Source: Parabacteroides distasonis
GTDB lineage: Bacteria; Bacteroidota; Bacteroidia; Bacteroidales; Tannerellaceae
Assembly: GCA_021531385.1 (NCBI GenBank)
Contig: JAFBIR010000006.1
Span: 124,001-188,000, forward strand
Direction: 5' to 3'
Length of the DNA: 64,000 nucleotides
Below, piece by piece: positions 41,417 through 50,530 of the stretch. The translations under genes were made by a program, and so were the position numbers. The notes under the pieces were generated by a model, which had not been told where the DNA came from, did no database searches, and saw only the letters and a program-made list of their open reading frames with translations. The stretch's first letter is position 1. Each line of letters starts with the position of its first letter.

Positions 41417-43213
41417 TTAGGCTGATTCACCCTCCGACTTCTTCGCCTCCTCCTCTTGCAGCTTCGCAGAAGGCTTGCCTGCCGACCCAGCAGCTGGAGC
41501 CGCCATGCCGTCTGAGATATTGGGCGACTTAAACGACGAGCCTGCCTCCAATGCCTTGAAGTTGCCACTGGGAGCTGTTGTCTCGCCCTTGATGTCGGCC
41601 TTGCCCTTGATGGTCGTGTCGCCATTGATCTCGTTGGCCGATGCGCCTACGGTTAAGTTGCCGCCGTCTAACGTGACGACCGCTTTCGCCTCTCCTTGCT
41701 GCATCTCGGCCGTGGTCGTGGCCAGCACACCAACCTTGTCGGAGGCCACCTGCACCAACTGGCTCTTCGTCTCCTTATCCGAACTACCCACAAACATTTT
41801 ATCGGCTAACAGCACCATCTGGCTGTCTGCCGCCAACTGCTTGTCGGTGCGTTTCTCCTTATCTACATCCATCGCAGCCACCTTGATATCCTTGGCATTG
41901 AGCGAGATGCCACCTGTGGCTTTGCCCTCCGTATCGGTAGCGACCGCTGAGATCTGTTCCGCACGAATCGAGAAGCTACCACTCTCGGTTAAAGCCTTCT
42001 CCTCGATCTTCTTATCCTTCAACTCGCGATCCACCGCCTCGATCGTCACCTGCTTGGAAGTAATGGTCACATCGCCCTCAGCGGTAATGTCACCCTTCTC
42101 CCGCTCCTCATCCAATTGGGTGTTGGTGGTGGCCAACGTGATATGCTGGGTATTGACCGCGAGGAAGCTATCCGCCATCAGAGTACCCTCTTTGTCGTGT
42201 GCGGTCAGCGAGACGTGAGGCATCTGCATGAACAAACCCGCTCCCTCATTGGTGCGCAAGTTGCCGTCACCATCCACTGAGGTCATGCTGATTGACTCTG
42301 ACAGCATGGAAATAGCTGCTCCTGTGCATTCCGTCTCGAAATTGGCGCTTTGCTGATCGGTCTCCTCTTTCATCGCCTTCAACGCCGTGATCCGACGCTG
42401 GCATTCCGCCTCTTTAGAGAGGCCCTGTATATAGCGAGAAAGCGCTGCGCAAAGTGTAGCTTCTTGTTGTGTAAACTGAAAATGCAAATCAGACATACTA
42501 TGATAATCGCTACTCAGTTCCGCATTCGTAGTACCCAATTGCTCATGCTCGTCCAACAGTTCCTGAAGTTTCTCCATCGCCGACTCAACCGATGTTTTGG
42601 CCTCCTTGGAAGCTGCGGACAGGGTAGATGCATCCTCCTCTAAATGCGCAAGTAACGCATCAATCTCAGCCTTGCGTACCTTATTCGGCAGTGTAGCCTG
42701 CACCGTCACCTCCGTATCACTCCGTAGCTGTATGCCCGTACCGGCGGTGGCAGGGCTGACGAAACAGTCTTTGTCGTTCTGGCTCTGCAGCGTAATTCCA
42801 CGGGCCTGGTTGATGATCTCCGAACGACCGCAAACCACATTCTCCAACCCATCCGGTCCCGGATCGACCGCACTATTTCGAATACTGGCTGCCCGGGCGA
42901 CAATGCTACCACCTACCTCTGGCGAACCTACACCCTCGATTCCAATGGTGTTAGCTCGCAACACAACAGCCGAACCACCTCCCTCGCCTAACAGGTGGCC
43001 ATTATGATCCACATTTCCGATAATCACCTTAGGAGCAGACAGGATCAAACAATGCTCATCGCGCACATATTGCACCCCTTGCACTGTCTCATACAGCTCT
43101 TCCTTCAGCCGTTGCACGGCCCGCTTCTGCTGCCGGATCTCCGCCAAATCTTTTTGGACACTATCCGCCAAGCCATTCAAGGCCTCTTTCAACTCATCCA
43201 ATATGCCACTCAT
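41417..43213 (-). CDS. Beta-helix/coiled-coil spike-associated protein
   Basis: The 598-residue product begins with a coiled coil (about 1-55). It continues with short repeated strand motifs (VVLRANTIGIEGVG, GITLQSQNDKDCFV, TEVTVQA) like the VgrG/gp5 beta-helical needle, then a second coiled coil (about 190-300). A long second set of beta repeats follows (HVSLTAHDKEGT, QHITLATTN, DVTITSKQVTIEAVD, GISLNAKDIKVAAMD), and the tail is Ala/Pro-rich. It resembles the needle half of VgrG detached from its hub. It could extend the spike, carry cargo or act as a VgrG partner. Found directly downstream of vgrG (21-base gap). Not matched to a named family. Confidence 0.6.
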   Translation of the reverse strand: MSGILDELKEALNGLADSVQKDLAEIRQQKRAVQRLKEELYETVQGVQYVRDEHCLILSAPKVIIGNVDHNGHLLGEGGGSAVVLRANTIGIEGVGSPEVGGSIVARAASIRNSAVDPGPDGLENVVCGRSEIINQARGITLQSQNDKDCFVSPATAGTGIQLRSDTEVTVQATLPNKVRKAEIDALLAHLEEDASTLSAASKEAKTSVESAMEKLQELLDEHEQLGTTNAELSSDYHSMSDLHFQFTQQEATLCAALSRYIQGLSKEAECQRRITALKAMKEETDQQSANFETECTGAAISMLSESISMTSVDGDGNLRTNEGAGLFMQMPHVSLTAHDKEGTLMADSFLAVNTQHITLATTNTQLDEEREKGDITAEGDVTITSKQVTIEAVDRELKDKKIEEKALTESGSFSIRAEQISAVATDTEGKATGGISLNAKDIKVAAMDVDKEKRTDKQLAADSQMVLLADKMFVGSSDKETKSQLVQVASDKVGVLATTTAEMQQGEAKAVVTLDGGNLTVGASANEINGDTTIKGKADIKGETTAPSGNFKALEAGSSFKSPNISDGMAAPAAGSAGKPSAKLQEEEAKKSEGESA

Positions 43214-43234
43214 GTTCCGATCTCCTTTCCACCA

Positions 43235-46200
43235 TTATTCCACCTTGCCTAAGAAATTATCGTTGGCATCAAATGCCCTTACGAGATAATCCTTTAAAAG
43301 TTCAATTCCTGGGTTATATAAAGGTTTCCAACCTGTTGCATCCTCATTCAGCAGGTAGGTATAGCTATCGCTATTCGAAAGCAGGATATTGCCTCCTGTT
43401 CCGATATCCCAAGCTGAACGGGGCCCGGCTTCACCTCCGTAATTAAACAAAGTGCGCAGACCTTTAGAAGCCTTCGTGTCCTTGATTCCGTTCTCACTAA
43501 ACTCAACAAATTCACCTAATAACTCATTACCCAAACTTACTCCAAGTGATTTCATAAAAGAGGTTCCCTCTTCCTTCTTCTCCTCCAACGCATGCATTTG
43601 CTCCCTCCATGCTGCCATGTCATCAGCCAACAGCTGCCCGACAGTAGCATCTTGGAGCGAAGTAACATCCAGAAAATCCCAATGCTTGAGAACCTCTAAA
43701 AATACCGTTACTGTAATCTTCTTTTGCACATCAGCCGAAGGCCAATCAAGTTTTATATCTTCCCAATTTGCTTTTTGTGATAAATCATATCCTAAAAAAC
43801 CAACTTCGAAAGCTGTTTTCTGTGGGAGTTGATACTTCAAATTCGGATAAGTATCCTTGAGCGAAGTAGCCGTTGCATTTAACGCCGCAATCAGCGCTCC
43901 ACCGTCTTTAGTACGATCAATCAATGACTCGACCATTTCTACAAGTCCATTATAATCTTTCACAAAATCATTCAACGCTTTATAAGCATTATTATACGCC
44001 ATCCTCTCGCCTTCGGTGTGAGCAACTATCATGCGAATAAAATCGTTAGGTTTGATCTTCTCTTTGGCAAGTAGTTTGTCTAATAGCGCTGTTCGGATTG
44101 CTTTGTCAGTACTCTTACACAAAGTTTTGCGATATTGATTGTTTATGTATTTATAATACCCAATTAAGTTAAACAATTTTCCTATTAAATGGTTTAACTT
44201 ATTCTGGCAATGAAAATATTGCGCTGATTCACCAATACAATAATCCTGTATGCTCTCTTTCAATTTAGATAAAAGAAGCTTACCTACCACATACTTATCG
44301 TTAGCATACTTGTCTTTCTGGATATCTTGTGTTTTTTTTAAGCCGAATCTTCCAGCAGAAGACATCAAGGAAGAGGGAACACAGGCTCTACCCGCTCCGG
44401 ATGTCATGACCACATTCCGATTGCTCTGCAGCTTGAGTGAGCCCTCTACAGGACGCATCAACACCTCCCACACAGCACGCAGGAAACTGACATCCGTCAA
44501 CTTCCAAGGATCAAATTTTCCTAACTTCCACTTGATCACCTCTTTGGCAGCCTGTTTAGCGACAGCACCTGCGAAACTACCAAGGGCACCTGCAATGGTG
44601 TTTTTAACAGAGTCATCTTCATCATGAATATTTCCTCCCGCCTTGAGCGAGATGTTGTTGCCTGCCTCCAACGTGATATTCTTTCCTTTGATGGAGACAT
44701 TTCCGTTGGGCGCTTCGATCGAGATACCGGTAAAGGCATTGATCGACACCTTGCCTAACGGACTGGATATGCTGATGAAACGACCATCGGCTGACAACTG
44801 GATATTATTGATGTCATTCGCATCACGCAACACGATACCTCCCGCCATCGCATTTCCACTGTCAGTCTCATCATACTTAGCACCCTTCTTCGTTTCCTCG
44901 TTAGCGCTTTTCTCCTGGCATGATTTAACCAAAGACATAATCTGACCTGCCATAGGAACCATACCACTGAAAAAAGGAATCCATCCCTTCAAGTCAATAA
45001 ACGAGATACTATGCCCATTGGCCGAAGAAATCACACGTGCGGGATAGTTGGGAGCAAAACATTTCTTAATCACAGTTACCGAACCCGAATCATATCCTTT
45101 ATCCTTATGGTAAAGCGCGCCTTCCGCATAGGGACGCTCGATATTCTCACCCAAAAAATTGATCATCAGATGATCGCCTTTCTGCGGGGTCATCACCATA
45201 CCACCGGAACCACTCGCAAAAGGAACGACCATGCGAATCCAGGGAGAAAAGCTATCTACCTCATCTTTACCATTTTGCCACAGGTAACGTATGCGCACAC
45301 GTCCCATCTTGAGTGGATCCGCCGCATCGCATACAACCGCCTCCTGAGGAGCCGATTTCAAACAGAAGGGGAACTGTTGAAGCGGTGGGGATGCGGTCAA
45401 CTCTTTCTGATTCTGCTCATTGATATAGCTGGCAGGAACCGCCTCTACCCGATGCGCGCAAGTATCACCGAAAGAGCCCTGCATACTTGTAACCACATAA
45501 TATGTGTCATCTCCCAAGCAGAAAGCATCCCCCAACCTCTCTTTCGGTAAGAGATTCGAACAATCCAACGTAATCAACGACTGTCGTGCCTTCAGCGCAG
45601 CTTGCTCCATCTGATAGTAAAACTGGTTTAAGAAGTTACAATTAGAGACATCTAACGAGGTAAAGCCCATCTTCTTCGCATAATCCTTCTTATAGTTCTT
45701 ATCGTAGTCACCTTCCACCTCCTTCTTGACAAAACCATAGCCAACGCTTATGGAAGCGAGCTCTGTCGCGGCATTTTGTACAACCTCAACGATATTCTCT
45801 CCCGACAAAGCCTCAAAAGCGGCACTAAAATAGACCCAATCCCCCCAAATGTCCGTAAAAATAGCACGATCGTCGTTGGTCAAGTCGTGGTAATTCTCAT
45901 CACCCGAATAGGGAGCATGATACACCCATTTATCTTTTGTCTCATCATCCCGATCCTCCACATAATCACCCGAGAAAGAGGTGACCTCAACGCCTATTGG
46001 CTCCTCATCGACCACCTCCGGATAGCTGCATTCCGCTGCCACGGAGAAGGCACCGGGTGTGTCCTTTGGCTGCGGCAAACCCAAATAGAACTTTCCTTCG
46101 CGATAATAGAGAAACTCGCCACAACGATGGGCCACTCGACGCAGAAAGTCATAATAGCTCTCGTTATACTGCACCAAATAGGGCTGATACAGCTCTTTGG

Positions 46201-46801
46201 TCTTTTTCTCATAGCTTAAATGGTTGAGCTCTGTCAAGTCACAATGCAACTGATCCGCCGAGAAAGCAAACTTATCTACCGTCCACGTTTTGAAAATATC
46301 CTGACCAAACTGTTTTCCGCAAAAAACCTGACAGAACTTGTTAAGCGTCAATTTTTTATCTGGACTATAGCAATGCAAAACGACCTGATAGCTCGTCTGA
46401 TCAGTACCATCAGTTGCCGCTTTCTTCGACGTAAAGCCAAAACTATGCACATAGAAGTTGGTAGCCAGCTCCTGATCATTTTCAGCCAAGACATCGACTC
46501 TCACCGTTGCCTGTGACGTTGATTGGGTAGGAAGAAATGCTACTTTCAACAGACTGACCATAGTTTGTGCAGAGAGTTTCCCGGCAACATCAGGCGTACA
46601 AGTCAGCGTAACATGCACTTCGCTCGGCTCATAGATCCGGAAATCATAGGCGAGCGATTGATAGGCCAGCTTAAAGCCATTGCCCATACCATCAGAGAGA
46701 CTAATCTCGCCAAAGCCTTTTGAGAGTTGATTAACCTCTTCTTTTTCTTTAGGCTCTTCGAAATCCTTCTTCGCGTAGGTATATATCTTTAACTGCTTCA
46801 T
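43235..46801 (-). CDS. tssI: VgrG (TssI) with AT-rich C-terminal extension
   Basis: The 1188-residue product has the gp27-like hub (about 1-470; YQPYLVQYNESYYDFLRRVAHRCGEFLYY is typical), an OB-fold (480-570; GRVRIRYLWQN, SPWIRMVVPFASG) and a gp5-like needle (650-725; QLSADGRFISISSPLGKVSI, NVSIKGKNITLEAGNNISLKAGGN). Residues about 820-1188 are an unrelated, mainly helical extension coded by AT-rich DNA (43235-44341). It has no recognised catalytic motif and ends in NILLSNSDSYTYLLN and a beta tail. This is the obvious candidate for cargo or an effector, but no immunity gene is adjacent. The needle also holds a helical insertion (735-765). The hub/needle part is well supported. Confidence 0.88.
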   Translation of the reverse strand: MKQLKIYTYAKKDFEEPKEKEEVNQLSKGFGEISLSDGMGNGFKLAYQSLAYDFRIYEPSEVHVTLTCTPDVAGKLSAQTMVSLLKVAFLPTQSTSQATVRVDVLAENDQELATNFYVHSFGFTSKKAATDGTDQTSYQVVLHCYSPDKKLTLNKFCQVFCGKQFGQDIFKTWTVDKFAFSADQLHCDLTELNHLSYEKKTKELYQPYLVQYNESYYDFLRRVAHRCGEFLYYREGKFYLGLPQPKDTPGAFSVAAECSYPEVVDEEPIGVEVTSFSGDYVEDRDDETKDKWVYHAPYSGDENYHDLTNDDRAIFTDIWGDWVYFSAAFEALSGENIVEVVQNAATELASISVGYGFVKKEVEGDYDKNYKKDYAKKMGFTSLDVSNCNFLNQFYYQMEQAALKARQSLITLDCSNLLPKERLGDAFCLGDDTYYVVTSMQGSFGDTCAHRVEAVPASYINEQNQKELTASPPLQQFPFCLKSAPQEAVVCDAADPLKMGRVRIRYLWQNGKDEVDSFSPWIRMVVPFASGSGGMVMTPQKGDHLMINFLGENIERPYAEGALYHKDKGYDSGSVTVIKKCFAPNYPARVISSANGHSISFIDLKGWIPFFSGMVPMAGQIMSLVKSCQEKSANEETKKGAKYDETDSGNAMAGGIVLRDANDINNIQLSADGRFISISSPLGKVSINAFTGISIEAPNGNVSIKGKNITLEAGNNISLKAGGNIHDEDDSVKNTIAGALGSFAGAVAKQAAKEVIKWKLGKFDPWKLTDVSFLRAVWEVLMRPVEGSLKLQSNRNVVMTSGAGRACVPSSLMSSAGRFGLKKTQDIQKDKYANDKYVVGKLLLSKLKESIQDYCIGESAQYFHCQNKLNHLIGKLFNLIGYYKYINNQYRKTLCKSTDKAIRTALLDKLLAKEKIKPNDFIRMIVAHTEGERMAYNNAYKALNDFVKDYNGLVEMVESLIDRTKDGGALIAALNATATSLKDTYPNLKYQLPQKTAFEVGFLGYDLSQKANWEDIKLDWPSADVQKKITVTVFLEVLKHWDFLDVTSLQDATVGQLLADDMAAWREQMHALEEKKEEGTSFMKSLGVSLGNELLGEFVEFSENGIKDTKASKGLRTLFNYGGEAGPRSAWDIGTGGNILLSNSDSYTYLLNEDATGWKPLYNPGIELLKDYLVRAFDANDNFLGKVE

Positions 46802-46818
46802 TGTAAAGTTTGAAATAA

Positions 46819-47289
46819 TCAGTTAGAAAAATCATGTGTTAAATGGGCATTCATGCCCACGTAGGTCAGTGAAGCCAAGAGCAGTGTCAAAATCAACGAC
46901 ATCTGTTTCCCTTCTTGGTTAGCGGCATCCCGATCAAAACATTCCTCCACGTCCACCACGTATGCCTCAGCCATAAAGGCACTATCATAGTCCTTCACGT
47001 AGCCCTGCTGATCGTAGGATACATTGAACAGCACAGAGAAAGGAGAGGAAACAGTATGACTCAATCGCTCATACACAAAACGAAGGTTATCACGTGTACC
47101 GACACGGAGGGTCATGGTCATCGTCCCACCCTCACCATTGTCATACGACTCACCATAGGCATTGCGATTATGCATTAAATCAAACGCATACGACTGCACC
47201 ACCATGCAATCTGCTCTGCGGAGCCATTGATGGCTCAGCATATTCTCAGGGTAAAGTACCGCTTTTGTCTGGTTAGATACTCGTTGCAT
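46819..47289 (-). CDS. Divergent Hcp-like (TssD) protein B
   Basis: A 156-residue protein with the beta-barrel pattern of TssD: TMTMTLRVGTRDNLRFVYERLSHTV and FSVLFNVSYDQQGYVKDYDSAFMAEAYVVDVEECFD align by layout with the Hcp strands. It is too divergent for a firm family call and has an unusual hydrophobic tail (MSLILTLLLASLTYVGM). It lies 2 bases after the third Hcp-like gene and 17 bases before vgrG, the place where proteins adapting the tube end to VgrG would be expected. Confidence 0.55.
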   Translation of the reverse strand: MQRVSNQTKAVLYPENMLSHQWLRRADCMVVQSYAFDLMHNRNAYGESYDNGEGGTMTMTLRVGTRDNLRFVYERLSHTVSSPFSVLFNVSYDQQGYVKDYDSAFMAEAYVVDVEECFDRDAANQEGKQMSLILTLLLASLTYVGMNAHLTHDFSN

Positions 47290-47291
47290 AA

Positions 47292-47723
47292 TTAAAAAAG
47301 CATATCGGGATCCTCGCCGAAAGCAACTTGATCCACGGTAAACAGTTTCGCTGTTAGTTTCAAGGTTAATAGTCGTTGGCTCCGATTGTGCAGGTCATAA
47401 CGCTCACTCAACGCATAACATTGCGCCCCCTCAAACGCATAGACCCGTTGTACCTCATCGTCACCTTGCGTACGTACATCCAACAGGTCAAAACAGAGCC
47501 GACCATTCCGCATCGTATTATTGAAATACCACTCATACAGGGATAAATCTTCCTTGCCTGGGGCAATAAGGGTTACCTCCAAACTATCAAAGCCGGGAGC
47601 TGACTCCGGCCGATAGGTGCCATATCTTCGCATAAGGTGGGTACGACACCCTACCACCAGGTATTCCTGATGGTAGTATGCCGACCTGTTATCACCAAAT
47701 TGCAGATGAGCCAATATGTTCAT
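47292..47723 (-). CDS. Divergent Hcp-like (TssD) protein A
   Basis: A 143-residue protein with Hcp-type strands, for example DSLEVTLIAPGKEDLSLYEWYFNNTMRNGRLCFDL and LLTLKLTAKLFTVDQVAFG, and the characteristic mid-protein YEWYF segment that matches the LFEWM/LLAWM position of the two clear TssD proteins. It lacks the SGIPRGGK signature. It is 13 bases after the second clear hcp gene. Possibly a specialised ring of the tube next to the spike or a chaperoned effector carrier. Confidence 0.6.
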   Translation of the reverse strand: MNILAHLQFGDNRSAYYHQEYLVVGCRTHLMRRYGTYRPESAPGFDSLEVTLIAPGKEDLSLYEWYFNNTMRNGRLCFDLLDVRTQGDDEVQRVYAFEGAQCYALSERYDLHNRSQRLLTLKLTAKLFTVDQVAFGEDPDMLF

Positions 47724-47736
47724 CAGCTATGGAGTT

Positions 47737-48135
47737 TTATTTCCAAGGATTGTTGTATTCCACCGGACCGTTCTTCAAGGTCTGGCAAACCACCTCGATT
47801 TCCTCGTAGTGCTCCTGGCCATCCTCCCACTTCTCCGTGTAGTGGATGCAATAGCAACCGGTTCCCTCCAAGGTCTTCATCGTAGAGCCATCCACGGTGT
47901 TCTCAAAAGTCACCTTCATGTCGCGCGGATCGTTCGGTGCGAGCATCCATTGCAACAACTGGTTGTTGCCATCGTTCATCGCTTTCACGCGGATGGTCAC
48001 CTTGCCACCACGGGGAATACCAGAGATCTGTCCCTCCACGTCAGTGCTCTGATTAAACTTATAATCGACGAGAATCACCTCACGCTCCTCAAAATCTTTC
48101 ACTTCCAGTTTCACTGGTGTTACGTTAGCTGCCAT
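47737..48135 (-). CDS. tssD: T6SS tube protein Hcp (TssD), copy 2
   Basis: A 132-residue Hcp: VKLEVKDFEEREVILVDYKFNQSTDVEGQ opens it and SGIPRGGKVTIRVKA is the shared loop/strand motif, followed by LLQWML at the usual position. It should form hexameric rings of the inner tube that is propelled by sheath contraction. About half of its residues match copy 1, so the two copies are not recent duplicates. A 53-base gap separates it from copy 1, the largest gap in the operon. Confidence 0.88.
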   Translation of the reverse strand: MAANVTPVKLEVKDFEEREVILVDYKFNQSTDVEGQISGIPRGGKVTIRVKAMNDGNNQLLQWMLAPNDPRDMKVTFENTVDGSTMKTLEGTGCYCIHYTEKWEDGQEHYEEIEVVCQTLKNGPVEYNNPWK

Positions 48136-48188
48136 ATATTAAGACTGTTTTTTTACGTTTTTACTTGTTGATACTACTCACGCAAGGC

Positions 48189-48581
48189 TTAGGCCCACTC
48201 ATTCTCAAACTGAACCGAACCAAATTTGATCTTCTGGCAAGAGATGGAGATCTCCTCAAAATGGCCAGCCTTGTCCTGCCACTTCTCCTCGAAATCAACA
48301 CAATAACCGCCCTCAAACTCAATCGTCTTCATCACCTTGCCCGTCTTGGTCTCATTAAAAGTAATCTTACCATTCTTCGGCAGGTTACGCTCCAGCATCC
48401 AAGCCAAGAGGTCAGGTGTGCCATCATTCAACGCCTTCACGCGCACCACGATCTTGCCACCGCGAGGAATACCGCTCATCTGGCCCTCTGTGTCGGTTGC
48501 TTGATCAAACTCATAGGTTACCATCTGCACCTCACGCTCCTTGTAACCATCAATCTCAATTTTAACAGGTGTCTTTGCCAT
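48189..48581 (-). CDS. tssD: T6SS tube protein Hcp (TssD), copy 1
   Basis: A 130-residue Hcp with VKIEIDGYKEREVQMVTYEFDQATDTEGQ and SGIPRGGKIVVRVKALNDG, then LLAWML. It follows tssC by 44 bases and is probably the main tube subunit, since first position after the sheath genes is usual. Tube rings are also carriers for small effectors in other systems. No N- or C-terminal extension is present. Confidence 0.9.
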   Translation of the reverse strand: MAKTPVKIEIDGYKEREVQMVTYEFDQATDTEGQMSGIPRGGKIVVRVKALNDGTPDLLAWMLERNLPKNGKITFNETKTGKVMKTIEFEGGYCVDFEEKWQDKAGHFEEISISCQKIKFGSVQFENEWA

Positions 48582-48625
48582 GTTGTTAAAAATTTAGTGT
48601 TAATAATTTATTGTTTTAGCAATGG

Positions 48626-49987
48626 TTATGCCATAGCTGCTTCTTTGTCTTTCTTGTCCGCGCTCACCTTGATCACGAAGTTCTTTGCGGAGTAGAACGG
48701 GGTCAAGCTGATGTCGCAGGTGATACGCTTGGTCACCGGATCCTGTGTCGGCTCCTTGATCTCGTAGTTCTGGAACAGGTTGCCATAGCCCTTATAGTCG
48801 TTCAAGAAGGCCTGGATCTTCGCTTTCAGGTTCTTCGGTGAGTTGTAGGGATCCCAGTTCTCCAGCGCCACCTCATGCACGAAGTTCATCAAGACCTTCT
48901 TCACCCAGTCGAACACACGCACGATCGGATACTCCTTCATCGCTGTATTATCGCCATTATAGAGCGTCGTGTTGTTGAAGGCCATCACACGTCCCTCGCT
49001 ATAGACCATCGGGATCACCTGGTTGTCCATCAAGGCCGCGATCTCACTCTTCAGCAAATCGAGCTTCACGCCCTTCACGCCGTCTAACGTACCATATTTC
49101 TTGCCACCCGCACCCTGTGCCATGTTAGCGGTCTCGTCATAAAGCTTGCCGCAAAGCGCTGCAGAAGGAGCGATATAGAAGGCTGCTGCATCCTCCTCAT
49201 CAGCAGACATCTTCTCCGACTCACGACCCACGATCCAGTTGGCGGTCATGATCACGTTCTGCAACTCGGCGTCGCTGTCCTTATACATCTCCGTGTTGGC
49301 CTGCAGGTCGTCGAATGAGTACTCATCCGCGTGGTCGGTGATCAACATCACCTTGTACTTGAACGCCATCTTGGCCCACTGCAACAGGGAAACCTTGTCT
49401 TGGAACACATTGCCCGGCACGCAAACCAAGCTGTAGCAATCCTTCAGCGAGAGGCGATCGAAGCCATTGCGCAACAGGTTCTCCACCTCGCCCGCAAAGC
49501 CGGAATCGGGATCAGCGATATCCTCTTTATAGACATTGACCACACGCAGGTTCTTCACCTTGTCGGTGTTGGCGGTCTTGAAGAAGGAATCCAGCTCACG
49601 ATAGGAACGCTCCAAGTTTTGTGTCGCATAGAGCGCATCCGTGATGCCCTGCTTCAACACCTCCGTATATTTCTCCTCCTTTGCCTTGCAAGAATCCGCA
49701 AACTCAGTCGCCGTATTGTGTCCCTCGTCTAATAAAGCCAACCAACCCTTGATGTCCTCCTTCAAGGCCGCACGCTTATCGGCAAAGCGCTTGTCGGTCA
49801 AGAAGACATTCTTAGCGGCCTTACGGGCCGGATTCAGGTTGTCGGCATCGGGAAGGAAGCCGCGAATCGCATTGAATCCACCAAACGATGCCAACAGCTT
49901 GGCGGGATCTTTCACAGGGGCTTGTTGCGCACCAGCCTGTGACGCTATATTTACTTGAACTGCTTTCTGCATTTCTGTTTCTGCCAT
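48626..49987 (-). CDS. tssC: T6SS sheath large subunit TssC
   Basis: The 453-residue product matches the Bacteroidetes-type TssC (DUF5458). It starts with a helix (PAKLLASFGGFNAIRGFLPDADNLNPARKAAKNVF in part) and has the central FYIAPSAALCGKLYDETANMAQGAGGKKYG, then AFNNTTLYNGDNTAMKEYPIVRVFDWVKKVLMNFVHEV near the C-terminus. With TssB it builds the contractile sheath. It is 48 bases downstream of tssB and 44 bases upstream of the first hcp gene. Confidence 0.88.
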   Translation of the reverse strand: MAETEMQKAVQVNIASQAGAQQAPVKDPAKLLASFGGFNAIRGFLPDADNLNPARKAAKNVFLTDKRFADKRAALKEDIKGWLALLDEGHNTATEFADSCKAKEEKYTEVLKQGITDALYATQNLERSYRELDSFFKTANTDKVKNLRVVNVYKEDIADPDSGFAGEVENLLRNGFDRLSLKDCYSLVCVPGNVFQDKVSLLQWAKMAFKYKVMLITDHADEYSFDDLQANTEMYKDSDAELQNVIMTANWIVGRESEKMSADEEDAAAFYIAPSAALCGKLYDETANMAQGAGGKKYGTLDGVKGVKLDLLKSEIAALMDNQVIPMVYSEGRVMAFNNTTLYNGDNTAMKEYPIVRVFDWVKKVLMNFVHEVALENWDPYNSPKNLKAKIQAFLNDYKGYGNLFQNYEIKEPTQDPVTKRITCDISLTPFYSAKNFVIKVSADKKDKEAAMA

Positions 49988-50035
49988 CGTATTTACTGTT
50001 TTAATGGTTGACGTATCTAACTTACTTCTCCCCGA

Positions 50036-50494
50036 TCAGGCCTCCAACTCAGCCAATATCGCTTGCAACATCTGCTTCAGCTCCTCACGTGAGCCAGCCT
50101 CCTTCAGGATGTCGCGCAACTTACGGTTTTGCTCAATGCTCTTGCGAATCTTCGCATTGGTGTCAATCTTCTGCTTCACGGAAGAGAGGAACTGGCTGTT
50201 CTCCACCAAACGACCCTTTCCACCTTGTGCCTCGAAGTCACGCAGTTCGCTGAAGTGCAGCTTCTCATTCACAGAGCCACCCTCCTCATCCACAAAATCC
50301 ACCTCTACTGAGGGCTTGAAATGCTCAAATGCCTCATTGATGTTGTGAATGTCTTCTACCAATTCCGGATTGCCCGGCTCCACATCCGACGTATATTGAT
50401 CAATCATCAACGTCTTGTTGTTATCAATCAAGGAGACTTTCGCACTTGACTCCTCATCCGGAGCCATGGAGATAAAGTTTTCTTTAATAGCCAT
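50036..50494 (-). CDS. tssB: T6SS sheath small subunit TssB
   Basis: A 152-residue protein with the TssB central pattern NEAFEHFKPSVEVDFVDEEGG, then KLHFSELRDFEAQGG and a helix-rich C-terminus (IRKSIEQNRKLRDILKE) that interlocks with TssC and carries the ClpV-recognised element in other systems. It lies 36 bases downstream of clpV. The protein is of normal size for the Bacteroidetes subtype. Confidence 0.85.
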   Translation of the reverse strand: MAIKENFISMAPDEESSAKVSLIDNNKTLMIDQYTSDVEPGNPELVEDIHNINEAFEHFKPSVEVDFVDEEGGSVNEKLHFSELRDFEAQGGKGRLVENSQFLSSVKQKIDTNAKIRKSIEQNRKLRDILKEAGSREELKQMLQAILAELEA

Positions 50495-50530
50495 GATACA
50501 TATTGTGTTATAAAATTAATATTATCAGAT

